Of a DNA stretch of 64,000 nucleotides, positions 1 through 13,000 are shown in pieces (position 1 is the first letter of the stretch; every line of letters begins with the position of its first letter). Both the position numbers and the translations under genes were made by a program. The notes beneath the pieces were generated by a model that was not told where the DNA came from, searched no databases, and saw only the letters and a program-made list of their open reading frames with translations. Location: NCBI GenBank assembly GCA_024305405.1, contig JAKNDB010000068.1, positions 6,873,501 to 6,937,500 of the forward strand, written 5' to 3'. This DNA comes from Dirofilaria immitis. Lineage: Eukaryota; Nematoda; Chromadorea; Rhabditida; Onchocercidae.

Positions 1-606
1 TTGAATTCTTTGTGTAAAGCATTTTGCTTAATATTAATTTTTTTGTTTTTGTATATGCATATCTTTCCAAACTTCAGAAACCATATTTCTCATATCAAAT
101 TATCTCTGAATAAAACAAAGTGACATTTTGCCTGACGTAGCATAGGTGTAATATCAAATTTCAAATTTTGAATTTCACATTCCACAGTTTTATTTCATGC
201 ATTTGATTGACGTTTACCATTACAGTGGTACTATATTCATATATTCATATTGCAGTGAACCTTATATGTGTAATGAATTAAATCGATCTGAATTGATAAG
301 AAAAAGCAATTGAGAAATGATTTCATAATGGTATTGAAAATTGCATTTTTATAAGGAAGGGAGCCTAATAACCATAAAAACATATACCATTGCCAAGAAT
401 GCGAAAACATTCGTAAAATATTGAAATTTTGAAAAAATTCTGAATCTTTTGAATGATTTTATAAAATGCAAGTATAAATGTGAGATATTTTTATGTTAGC
501 ACTTTTATTCATTAAATTTTTCTAATGTTCTTTGTAAAGACATGTTCTCCTTGTTTATTTTGTTGTCTGGGTGAGTTTGTTTAAGGAGGAATCATACTTT
601 TTGTAG

Positions 607-1944
607 AGTATATATGCATGCGGTCATGAAGAAGTATCACCAAATAAAACATGGTAAATTGCTCAAGCAGCGTCCATTTTTAGATTCTACGCTTTTTTCT
701 AAGGAATTATTTGTATCGAGTTTTTGTAGTTTACGACGTACTGAACAATTTGAGCGATCAGAATCTAATGGTACCGAAAGTGAGATGGTGTGTGGTAGTA
801 TCAGCGAGAGTTCTCCTTTGAGATTAGATGGAGAACATCGGTCAAATCAACGGTTCGGGGTGGAATCAGCTTGGAATCCAAAACAGGAGCGACCAGCGGC
901 ATTTACAGCGAGGTCCCATCTAAATTTTAAATAATCCATTATTATGCCAGTTGTATTGTATTGAGCTCTCTTTAATTGGTCCTTATTTTAAATTTAAAAA
1001 TTTATTCTATCCTTGCACTAGTTTTATCAATTTTAATCATTTATATCTGCACTTATGCTAAAATGTGATAATTGATAATTTTATAAACATTTATTCTTTT
1101 TCATTGATAAAAGTCTCGAAAGAAAATTTTCTGAAACGCTAGAATTAAATCAAGGAAATTATTAAGACACATTTTTCCACTTGTAATAGGCTATTTATAA
1201 GTTATGTACTATAGAATATTGAAAGTATTATTTCCGGTGATAGGCAAGAAATTAAGCTATACTTTCTAATTTATACAACAATTTTTTATTAGGACTATGA
1301 ACTGTGGAAACCAAGCTCCCATCTTAATTATGAGTAACTTGAGTTCAATAAAAGCTAGAAATTTTCAATAAGAGTTGCAATTCTGATTGCGAATTTATTC
1401 TCTTAATTTTTCACCGTGAATATTCTTGTAATCGAAAGTTATTCTACGCTTGAAATCAATCAAAAATAGAATTAGATTTTGACTCTCTGATCATATTTTT
1501 ATTGTTATGGGCAAAATCTCATAGGAATAACTTTAACATTCGAGTATTTCGATGGTTAATGTTTTTTCTAAATAAAGTCGCCTTTGAAAAAAATGTTCAT
1601 TGAATTTCAAATAAAATTGGTTCATTTACTTCTTTCCGCTATTCTCTTATATATATATATATTCAGGCGTTCCCAATAAATTCCCTACGATAGATTTTTG
1701 CTGAATATGTGTCTTTACTTTTGAATGCCAAAATTTTACCTTATCACCAATTCATTTAGCTTGTAGTTCTTGTTAAATAATTTTTGCTATCAAATTCTTT
1801 CCAGAATGTAAAACTTTTCTATTTAGAAGATTGTCTTCTGGGAATTCTCATCTTCTGGAATGTGATGGAATGAACAGCTGGTCTTATAAGAATGTTGCCT
1901 CCGAAGAGCTAAATTCAAATCGGTCTCAGAATGTTCGTTTTTAA
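607..1944 (+). CDS. 3' exons of an unrecognised plus-strand gene (partial)
   Basis: Two exons join in phase. The first begins after the acceptor TTTTTGTAG at 606 and is open to a donor at 912/913 (GCG AG|GTCCC). The second begins after TTTTCTATTTAG at 826 of the next kilobase (position 1826), supplies the one base needed to finish the split codon, and stays open to TAA at 1942-1944. The encoded tail of about 140 residues is hydrophilic and rich in Ser, Glu and Arg (for example RTEQFERSESNGTESEM and ASEELNSNRSQNVRF), with no membrane segment, so it resembles a disordered cytoplasmic tail. I do not recognise the family. Upstream exons must lie to the left of the window or in 1-606. The first exon could instead run to its own stop at 934. 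The composition and phase match support a real gene; the exact end is less sure. Confidence 0.5.
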
Positions 1945-2020
1945 ATCCAAAGTTTCTTTACAAATTTAATAATGCGTCCTTTTGATTTACAAATAGATTT
2001 TTTGCGGTATATTTGTGTAG

Positions 2021-2071
2021 CGACGGAGGAAAGATGACGTGGAACAAAAATTTCCATCTTTTTCTGAATAA
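2021..2071 (+). CDS. Possible further 3' exon of the same plus-strand gene
   Basis: After the acceptor TTTGTGTAG (ends 2020) there are 16 open codons, starting RRRKDDVEQKFPSF, and then TAA. A weak donor inside the preceding exon (AAT|GTTCGT, about 1932) would join it in phase and replace the stop at 1944. A second open patch follows at about 2113-2190 (reads VLEVAVEEVKFIIGVL). Either could be an alternative ending. No strong evidence. Confidence 0.2.
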   Translation, partial: RRRKDDVEQKFPSFSE

Positions 2072-5000
2072 ATGATTGCAAATAATTATGTTTTATAAAT
2101 CTCTATATCTTAGTGCTTGAAGTAGCAGTGGAGGAAGTGAAATTCATCATCGGCGTTTTGAATGAATATGTAAATCAAAGATCTTTTTTTTAAAAAGTGA
2201 AGCAGTTTTACCAATTGATAAATTCTGATTAAAATTTGGGTTATATCTTCCCAAATCTCATTGAAAGAATCAAGGGAGGGATTTTTCGTAAATTATCAGT
2301 AACTATATTGTTTGAGCGATTTTCTGCCAAATGTTGAATTTATGATAACAATCTCATTATAACACAGGTATAAATGGGATAGTGCAAATAGATTAGAAAA
2401 TGATAAAGTTAATTTTAAAAAGTTAAAACGAACGGCAGGTAAATAAATCAAACCATCTGGAAAATGCTCAGCGCGATCAAAAGAACAAAGCATAGGCATT
2501 ATTATATCCCAATTCAAAAAAATCTAAAAATTGATTTCTTGCGGTATGATTACTTGCTTTCTCAACAAAAAAATGAAATTAATATTGGATGAAATGATTT
2601 CAAAGGCATGATTCGCTATTACATTTCATAATTCTTAAGTTAATCAGCTCATTGTGCATATTCGCTATTTATTGTTTCTCACTACGGATCAATTTAAATA
2701 TTTTCAGTCCTGTTGATATTTGCCATTTTTACTCTAGAATTTTTCCTTCTAAATCTTTTTTCAACTCTAGTTTGGATAAATTGCTTTCTTGACTTCTTAT
2801 TGATACATTGACTTTATGGGAAAGTCGAAAATCAATTAAACAAAAGACGGGCATATTTATCGGTCCGATGCTATCTAAAATACTATTGTGGTCTATGAAA
2901 TTGACTATTTACTTGTCTTCAATTCCTCATTCTATTTAATGAACTGTTTTTTCAGTCTTCCACTCATGTTTGTTTATCGTCTTGCATACTCGCAATTTTT
3001 CTGTGTTCTTATGGTTGTACTTTTCAAGGATTCTTTTAAAAATAAATTTTTTTCTTGGCATCTATCGATGCAGTGCTATTTTGGAAGTTTTCGAAAAGAA
3101 GTAGTTTTATAACAAATTTCTAAGCTCAGTGGACAGAAGAGTTCCTTGACAATTATCTTAATAAATCCATCATTTTCCATTGCAATCTTCGATTACAGCC
3201 CAAGTACTATTATTGCATTTTGTCACATGATGAGTGCAATATAAGGTGATAACTATTTTCCGGGAATGTTTTAAATTTTGCTTCCAGTGAAATTCTTCAG
3301 AAATTTCTTTGCTTCAATTACTGTTCACTTGTCTTTATGTTTTTGTTGCAAATTCCGAATTAATTACATCAACCTCCTTTCAAGGCTTAAACTTTTTCTT
3401 ACTTTTCTTTGTTACGTTACATTTCTAGATCCTTTATTCCAGGATTTGTTTTACACTGTAGTAATTCAACTTTTAATTTTCTAAGAGAATATAGTTTTTA
3501 TAATAGAAAATAAGTTTGAAGCTAAGTCAGATTAAAAACAATCGATAAAATAAAAAGCGGGGATTTCGAATCAATCATTTTTCCTTTTTTATGAGAGTAT
3601 TGCAGTGATTCCACTTCTACTTCTTGTATCGATTACTTGAAACATTACACTATTTTTCTGTCTTGTTAATTATTATAGTCATCTAAGATATTGCATATTC
3701 CGCTAATCAACCAGCTTAACGGTTTGGAAGCAACGGATTTTTGAACTCATAGAGAGAAAAGAAAACTCATTAACAAAATGTAGTTAGACAGAAGAACAAA
3801 ACGAAGAATATTAGTGACAGTGCAAAGAATTTATGAACAGGCGGTATAATTTTAGAATCGATTTCCGTATTAATTTTTAACTCTGTTTCTACACAATGAT
3901 AGTAATAAGTGATACGGCCGAAAGATTTTCAGCCACGTATCTGCGATGAATTATAAAATAAAATGAAGTGTGCTATTTTCAGTGAATGCTTATTTAATAA
4001 GACTGTAGTTGTGAGATATAATTCGCTGACATCTGTCTTGATCTTTAAATTTGTCTTCAATAATTTATTTTCTTTCATATTGTAGAAATACATCATTCAT
4101 TTAGAGTCTGGATTTTCATCTGGTGCCGAGTTATATCTATAATTATGAATTCTTTCTGAGGAAAATTTTAGCGATGACGTTCTCAGAATTTCCAAATATT
4201 TCAGTAGTGTAATATGAACTGAAAATGTTGATATGAATTTATGACAAAAAAAAGAATAACAGGACCGAACATACGATTTTAGTTCTGGTGCTACAAACCA
4301 GTTAGAACTTTAGATCATTGCTTCTTTAGAGTTTTATAAATTATATCTAAGATTCGAATTTTTCTAAATCAATGAAGAGTCCTTTTTAAAAACATCATGA
4401 CTTTTTAGGGTCGGAATAGAGTAAAGCTCAACGGATTTTTCTTTTTCATTGTGTTTGCCAGGAACGAACCTGGCATTCTTACCCTTGGCTATAGTTTTGC
4501 TAAGTAGTAGATAGCGAGAATAGAAGTCTCTTTAGTCCATTCATACATGTTACCCATTATATGATGAGATTCTGTGACTAAACGATAATTAATGAATTCT
4601 GATGTAGAATTTGATTTGCTGTGCGCTATATGTTTTGATTGTTGTTGATGATCTTCAAACAAATTGATATTTATCTCAAAAATCGATCAAAAAAACTTAA
4701 AATTCATAATTAATCAAAAAGGAATTTCGAAAAATCAAAATCTCTTTTCATCAATGTATATACACATATATAAATGAATCAAAATTTCCAAAAAACAAAA
4801 ATTACTTACGAAGAATATAACCAAGATCTATTTTAAATCTCGAAAGATAGCTAAACGTATCTCAATCATTAATCAATTTTACACAAATTATGAAAAATAC
4901 TGTACAACACAGCTAACATTTACTATTATTCATCAATAAATCCAAAAACTAATCTATCGTTGAACATTTTCTATGTTCTAGAATTTATTGAGGTGAACAA

Positions 5001-7098
5001 ATAATTACGAGGAGAGAAACAAAGAAAAAGAAAAAAGAGCTGGAAAGATCCGATGTAATCATTATATTTCTTCAAAATTGTGACACTCTAAAGATTTCTA
5101 TAAAGATATGAACGAATATGATCTTTTGATCTTACAACTCGAATCAGCAGCATTCGGAATCCTTGCTAGCCAAGATCATAAAAATCATTTATTTAAAAAG
5201 TCGAACAAGATTAGCTCTGTGATATTATTTCCCATCTCACTGGCGATAATAATATATAAATTAGAGTAACAATAAAAACAACAATAACAATCGTAACAAT
5301 AATTGCTGAAGTTATCAATAATTTGTGAAACGATTTAACAAAAGCCTTCATGATACGCATGGTAATACGTATCATGAAGTCTCACAGTTTCGTAATGACA
5401 ATGATTAGAAATGAAACAGAAAGAATAAATAATATTAAAATCTTGATTGAAAACTTTCTCAGTCAAACTATTGAGAATCCAGGAATAGCGGAAAAATAAA
5501 AGAGCTTGAACATATATTGTTTATATAATAGAAATAAAGGCAAGATATGTTACGAAAACAGTGCAATATTTCAAGCGATAAATACAATTTGAACTGAATA
5601 ATTATCTAAATATAAAAAAATGCTTTTAATTTTTTTCTGTTGACAATAACTAAAAGAAATGATTTTTCAAATTAATTTTGAGACCAATATTTTTCATAAA
5701 TTTCTGTTTTATTTTCTCAGAAATAATTTCTGACTAAAAATAGAATAATTGAAAAAATTTCGAGAAAATAGGATGTTAAAATCAAAAAAAATATGGTAAA
5801 AGGCATTTTGAAGGATTAAGAAAAAAATTAAAATTTGATCATTTAAATCAAAAATTTGTTCTATATAGATTTAAATGGACAGATTAGGGAGATTGGAAGA
5901 ATATTATGATAAAAAGGAACTAACTATCATGTCATAAAAAATCGTTGAAAAATTAGTAAAAATAAAATTAATAGAATTAAAAATAATGAAAAAACTATTT
6001 ATGTAGCACTGAATGCTGTTTCTGAAAAGAGAGAACCAATCAAGTTATTGAAACAATTTGTTATGATTAGTAAAGTCCAATATAGTCTAATTCTGTAAAC
6101 AAAACGTATTCATTTGTTATAGAATTATTATGACCTTGGCTCCGCGTGGATTAATTTCACGTAAATTAACAATGTTTTTTGAGGTAGTAGAAAGAGGAAT
6201 CCGGATAGGATGATATTGTATAACTACAACCTCGAAAAGCGAGAAAGGACTTAACTAGGTAAATTTAAAAGTTGGAAAATCGCAAGATAATTTGCAAGCA
6301 AAGCAATGTGTCACATGTTCTATCAACAGGATATTGTTTCAGTCAATTACAACTTTAAGGAACTATCATAAGCAATGATTTGAACATGAAATAGAAAAAT
6401 TTTTAAGAAATACAGAAAATCTAATGTAAAGCAAAACTCATGCTTCTGGAATTTTTTTCCGATTATAATGAAGAGTCTAACGAAGACAATTTTCAGTTTT
6501 TATTTTACGGAATCTATAGACTTCGGGACTTGTGCTTTACTTATATTTCGGCTTAAAATTTTCTGAATTGAAAAAATAGAACATAGAAATTCAGAAAACC
6601 AAATCTTTAGCATTGACAGAGAAAACAAAGTTATTTTGGTACTAAGCGTATCACAAAAATATTTTTTAGGAGTGAAGAAAAAAGATAATGCATGAGATGA
6701 AAACTAAAGAACTGAAATATAAACTACTATTCAGAATGGCAAATATAAAAAGAAAACTAAACTACGCATGAAATATTACATTTTTCTACAATGAAATTGC
6801 CTCGGTCATCTTCATGACTACCTTATCTTCTACTTAAAAAAGTTCGAAGATCTTCAAAAATGAATTGTTGTGAAAAGATAAATTACAGTAAGTTTAAAAA
6901 TTAATTTTAATTACTTTTGATCTTGTTTAACTCAAATACATATATTTAAAATTCTCTCTACCAAATTTTGAAACCTGAAATGCTATGGAAATTATTCTTA
7001 GTTATGATTCTTCTTTCGGGATGCAAAGCCAAAGATGTATCTTGATTCAAAAAATTTTCAAAAAATAAACAAAAAGCTCACAATACATTAACCTTGAA
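2072..7098. other. Intergenic, AT-rich, no convincing gene
   Basis: This is the space between the end of the plus-strand gene and the convergent end of the BED/hAT gene. Open frames near 2,820-3,480 are leucine/phenylalanine-rich, lack supported splice sites and look like chance frames. A perfect 12-bp inverted repeat lies at 5346-5379 and a 7-bp one at 4456-4475. I see nothing else to annotate. Confidence 0.5.
5346..5379. repeat. Perfect 12-bp inverted repeat with 10-nt loop
   Basis: CTTCATGATACG at 5346-5357 is followed after ten bases by its exact reverse complement CGTATCATGAAG at 5368-5379. It lies in intergenic DNA about 1.7 kb beyond the 3' end of the BED/hAT gene. No function can be assigned. 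Confidence 0.85.
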
Positions 7099-10000
7099 TT
7101 AAAATTGGGATATCAATCCTCGGTTAAAGCGAAGCATTGCATCACGTTCTATTCGTGCAGGTTCATCGATTGTTTTGATCAATGTGATAGGATCAAAAGT
7201 AATACAACTTCTGCTACTACCATTATTCACATCCGTACTACATTCATTTGATGCATCTAGTGAGGAGGTTGCGAAAATTCGCTCCAGTGAAACAGTGGAA
7301 GAAGGAATTGTCAGTAGTTCCGTAGCTATTTCAGCCAAAAGTCCGTATTTGACAGTATTAAATTGCCAATACTGAAGTGGTGCTAAATTTCGACCGTTTA
7401 GTGCTATTGGGAGCGCACCCGCTGAAACTGCAAGTGGTGATGAGGAGTCTGATTGGTTCCAGCCTGAAATTTAAATCACATTAGTGATTAGGAACTCTAA
7501 AATTTATGGAACATGTATAACTCTAATTTCGGAAAAAACTGTTTTCAAATACTGGATTTCTCTTAGTCTTTTATATGTCACAAAAATTCGGATTTAAAAT
7601 TTTTGACAAATTTTACAGTCATAATCATGCTAATTTTTTATTTTCAATTGAAATTGATGAATGTGCATATTTTAGAGAAAAAGCAAAACTTACAGCAAGT
7701 TCATCGAAATATGACTGCACAATTGCTTCGGCGTAACGATTTTTAGCAGCGACTTGCTGTCTTTCCTAGAATCACTAATTTCTCTAACAGTAAATACTAG
7801 TTAAATTAGTCAGTCCATTACAAAAATTATCTCATTTCAAATCTCCTTAGTATATTATTCACAATTTTAGGAGAAGATTTTTAAGAATCAAATTATCAGC
7901 AATCCATCGCATCCTCTGGCATTTCCAGTAATTCAAATTTCTTAAAGGTCACTTTTAGTGTTTGTACTTCAGAAAGGTAAATTTAACTTAATGCAAATAG
8001 ATAAAATAATTATTCGTTAAATCTCTAGCGATACCTTCATCATTTTTCGTCTTTCATTTGCAGCATGGATAAGATCTGGATAGAGAGAAGTACTCGTAGA
8101 AATATTCTGACATGAAAGTGATGTATCGGTGTTCCCTATATTATTGAAATTCCCACTACCATTTCTTGTATTACTGCTACAGACAACAGAAGCTGATGTC
8201 AACGATGACACAGCAATTGCACGATCTGTTGCACGGTCTGTTACTGTTGCAAGTAGTGCATCAACGCCACCATTTAATCGTACAGTACGACGAGCCACCA
8301 TTTCTTCCGCCAGCCTCATACGTTCATTTAACTATAAATCGGTACACGAATATTTTAAATTTAGTGAATTTATTGTTTTGCATTAAAAACTCTGAATTCT
8401 GGAATCTGGAATCCAGATTCAAGTTTCTTATTGCTATTATTGTCCCTCATTCTAACCTCAAAATCTCTGTGAATTAATAATGCTTTCTTGTAACTTGTAT
8501 TTTCAAGATCATATGTTCAGTATTTATTTCAGCCTGCAATGACAATTGATTTCTCTCAATCTTATTTGCCTAAATTACACACATTTATGAAAATAGGTCT
8601 TTCGTTTTTATCTGAATTATTTTCTTTATTATTTCTCTCTGTAGCTGTATATAAACTTCATGACTTTAAAATTTCATCTCTGTAAATTACATAATGCCTA
8701 TTGAGTCTTCTACTTTTTATGGTCCATAAAGCAGCTTCAGTGATTTTTCAAAAAGAAACATATAGTTGAAAAGCTGCTTACAAGTTTAATCTTACGTTTA
8801 GTCTTCTTCGCGCTTATCAAAAATTATCTCATGACTCTTCTCAAATACCATGATCATTTCTCTCTTCGTTTTTGTTTCTTCATTCCAAATTAGAGTAAAA
8901 TTAAGGAAAGTTTGTATAAAAGTTATTAAATGATTTGAATACCTCTAGTTCGATAGCATTTCTGGCGTATGCTAGTTGCTCGTCATCCAGCAATAGAGCC
9001 AGATGTGGATTCAGTGCTGTTGCTTGAATAAATGTTCCATCAAAGTCAGGGGCAGTAATATCTAATATTGATGCCATACGCTTCTGTAAATCCGTTTTTA
9101 ATTGCGTTGCTAGGTTCCCAAGAGCAGTGAAATCCTGGAATTTGATGATTCAACATTATTCTTGAATTTAAGTTTTAATTCATATATAAATCATCACAAT
9201 TAGCAAGAAATACATTTGCATTCAGATTGGTTTATAAATTGGCATATTATTAATTTCATGTATTGTCGCTACACTGCTCACTGCAAGAAATCTAACATAA
9301 AATGGTTTTGGTTTCAAAAGCTAATCTTTAATTTTTGCTCGGTAAAAAATTTTTAAAATACGATTTAATTATTGTTAAATTTCCATTGTTTCTTAAGCCA
9401 ATCTTTAAAAAGATTCAAATTTAGATTGAAAAAGTAGAGAGTAAATCCTACAACATTCTAGCTAAGGGTCATTAGAAAATCCAGTGCAGAAAGGAACTCG
9501 AGAAATAATTTGAAAAAACACGCAAAATCCAAAACCAGAATAACGTTTTCAATACTAACATGTACTTCTGCCAAATATTATCATTTTTTAGAATGGCAAA
9601 AATGATTTTCCTTATGAACGAAATATCTTATATAGCGTAAGTCCTTTTGAATGATAAGTTCCAAAAAATAACGGATTTTGAACCGGATAAATATATAAAT
9701 CTTACTTTTTCTCGTCACCAAATACTATCCTTCAATTTATTCTTTTTATCTAATAAATCATTTAATTAAATAATAAAAACTACCGAATAAAAATTACATA
9801 CTTTCTCGAGAGAAACTTGCAACTGCATTAGTGATGGAACAACACCATCGATTGTTGCATAAACACCATCCTGTACAACTTTCATATGGGTGTGAAAGAG
9901 CCGCAACAATCTTGAAACATTTTCCAGAACTTGCCTTAACATATGATTTATTAGAATGAGATAAAAAATTTTATGTTACGTGTAGTTATTTTTCTCAGAA

Positions 10001-13000
10001 ATATTCTTATTGAAGATATCTTAATCCACTACTTTAATGCATCGCTACCGTTTACTTAATCAATTAGTTGAACTTTCAATTTTTTTCAATCCGATACATT
10101 ATTTAAATTTTAAAATGAAAACTGAAAAATTACCATTGAGATTCACTAATTGTTTCAACTGGATATTCGGAAGATATTTGAGCACAAACACATAGGAATG
10201 CATCTTTGAGTTCGAGAATGGCATCAATAAGAACAAGAAATGAATCAGCAATAGGTATTGATACCGGATGTCCTGAAATCTTTATCTTCTTTACAATGAA
10301 TTTTATGAGAAAAACATATGAAAATTCTGAAAATTAAAATCTACCGACAGCTTGTTGTAGCAACTGCACGGCATTTGGCCTTGTGACGAAATTTAAAATC
10401 ATGCTATAGAAGCTTTTCTTCAGTTCATCAATTCCATCATTTGTATCTATTACGTTCAACAAAGATTGTGTCAACTTCTGGTTGTATGGTTCCAGCTGTA
10501 AATTCAGTAAATTGTTAATTATAATTTTCATTTATAAAGAAATTGGAATACAGGCAAAGAGAAAGCAAAAAAGAAACTGAAATTTCCTTTCGAATTTAAA
10601 AGAAACACCTCTCTTATCAATTAAAAACTTTGGAAGAAAAAATCGAAATACCATTCGAGGGAAAACTTCTTCCGGAGGGACATTAATTCCAACTAATTCA
10701 CATATATCATTACAGAGACAGCGAGATACTTTGTCAGTTGTGATATCGAAATCTGAGAGAATCTAAAAATTCATATTTTAATTAAAATTAATTACTGTCA
10801 ACTATTATCTATTATCAAACTTATGCAGCAGAACCCAAAATAGGACAACGGAATGAACAACATAACGAAATAATTATTAACTTAACCTGCTCAACGGTAG
10901 ATTTGACAGCATCTACGATATTCGATCGATCAGCAAGGGGCGAACACCAAGCAATGCAACTTCTACTCGCTGTGCTAATGGACTGTAAAAGGCAACAGAT
11001 ATGCAAAGTCGAACTACTGGTCGCATTTCCTCCATTCGAATGGCAGATGATTTTGGGGATTCGGTGCCAGATTGATTTTCGTCGGATATTTCGAATCCAC
11101 TATCCGAATTAACAGATGTCGAGTCTTTTGATTCCAAGTCCTTCGATTCTTCCTCAAATAGATTCATTCTTTTTTCTTATTATGATTAGACTTGGCATTA
11201 AACAACCTACGAAACAGCAACAATTCCGAATTTTCTAAAAATTTTTGCAGCTTTTAAATTCCAAAAAGAAATTTGAGGCTTCAAATTAAAAAAAAAAAAG
11301 ATAAGATACTTTGTCATCGACATTTGCAGAAAGTGTAGCAGAGGACGCTGATGTGTTTAACTTCAATATGTCGATCATGACAGCAATTTTTTTGAATTAT
11401 TTAGTTGATTTTTTAAATTAATAGCCATTCGTGAATGTTCTGTATTGATTATCTGAAATTATTATCCTACCACCAGTATCTTTGCTTTTAATTAACATAG
11501 AAAAACCGCTGCACTTAAAGACAAATAATATGATATGAATACTGTTTGTTTTGCATCATGCTTTAAGTAGAAAATGCATATTGAAGTCAGACTCCGCTGA
11601 GTCTGACTTCAATATCCGTTGAAAACGATAAGTATGCAATATAATCTGGAGAAAACAGGAATGGTATTTCTGAGAGAAAACTTATGCTTTATTACTTGGA
11701 AACATAATAATGTAAAATTGCGAATAATTTGGAACTAAATTTCTTACTGATATCAACATAAAATATTCTGCAAGAACGAAATGTAAATTACTGACTTCTT
11801 CTATATAGTTAATATCATGCGGCATTGAGAAACGTGGTTGAACATATTCCATGAATTCACGAAAAATGAATTTTCAATAATGTTCAGTGGTAGTTGGCTT
11901 GCAGAAAGCATTAGTGCTAATTTAATTTCCATTTCTTTCTGTTTTCGATCTTCACGATTCCATTTTCGACCAATTGCTATGGCATTGGTTGTCACACTGT
12001 TGCTCGCAGCCATTAATAAATTTGCAGCTAATACATCCGCCAATGAATTATCTGAAGAATTGAAAGATATCCTGAATCAATTTTCTCTTCTTTACAATTA
12101 TGTGTTCTTAGAATTAGCATAACTAAACCTTCTAAAAATCAAATAAAAACTTCATTCTAAATGTTCGGAGCTTTTATGTTATAGGAATATATTCAAAATT
12201 TCAAAATTTTTAAGATGTCTTTCGTATATTATATTTCTCGCTTTTTAAAACTATTACAGTTGTGACTTATTTTTCTGTTCCAAATTACGCAATTAATTAA
12301 TGTGAATATAATTTAATATAAGAAAGAGTAATTTTACAATAATTCCAAAAACAATAAAATTTTAAATAATGAATAAAATGAATAACTGTTTTTGATTGGC
12401 GATGAATTTCCAGATGTATTTCGAGAGTTGTTAATACCGCTAACACCATTACCGTTGTCTTGTTCTGGATTATTGAAAATGGCAGCAATTGATTTTGTAA
12501 TAAATGACCATTTCCACTGGCTAAAGCTGCTACGCTCGCCCTTGCATTTAATACATCCAGTATACTGCTTAAAATGCAAAAAGTTAATTTGCATTACAAT
12601 TTACCGTAATTTATCAGGGTCAGATTCATCAATGTAATTGTCGAATTAGAATTTGATTCAAAATAAACAAATTTGATGAAATATAAGTAAAAGAGTGATC
12701 TTTAATTTGCTAACAACAATTTCTTCCAAATATGCATGCCGTTGAATGAAACACAGACCTAACACTATGAGAAGAGTGTTTTCCGGAAGTTGCGACAACA
12801 GTCGATACGGGTGCATTGTGTTTGACAGAATTAAATGAATTTCCAGACGAGCAACCATCGTGAGCACGACTTCTCAAAATGCTACTGCTACCATTGCTGC
12901 AGTTGTTTCCAGCTGCTTTCGTGCGATTGCTACAACTGCTCAGTTGTGTAACGTTGACGGACCCGGAAGATGCAGGAGCGGGAGAAAGTAACATCTGAGA

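Noticed and set aside
4456..4475. Hairpin TGCCAGG-N6-CCTGGCA as a possible tRNA T-arm
   Set aside because: The loop is one base short and no acceptor, D or anticodon arm can be fitted upstream.
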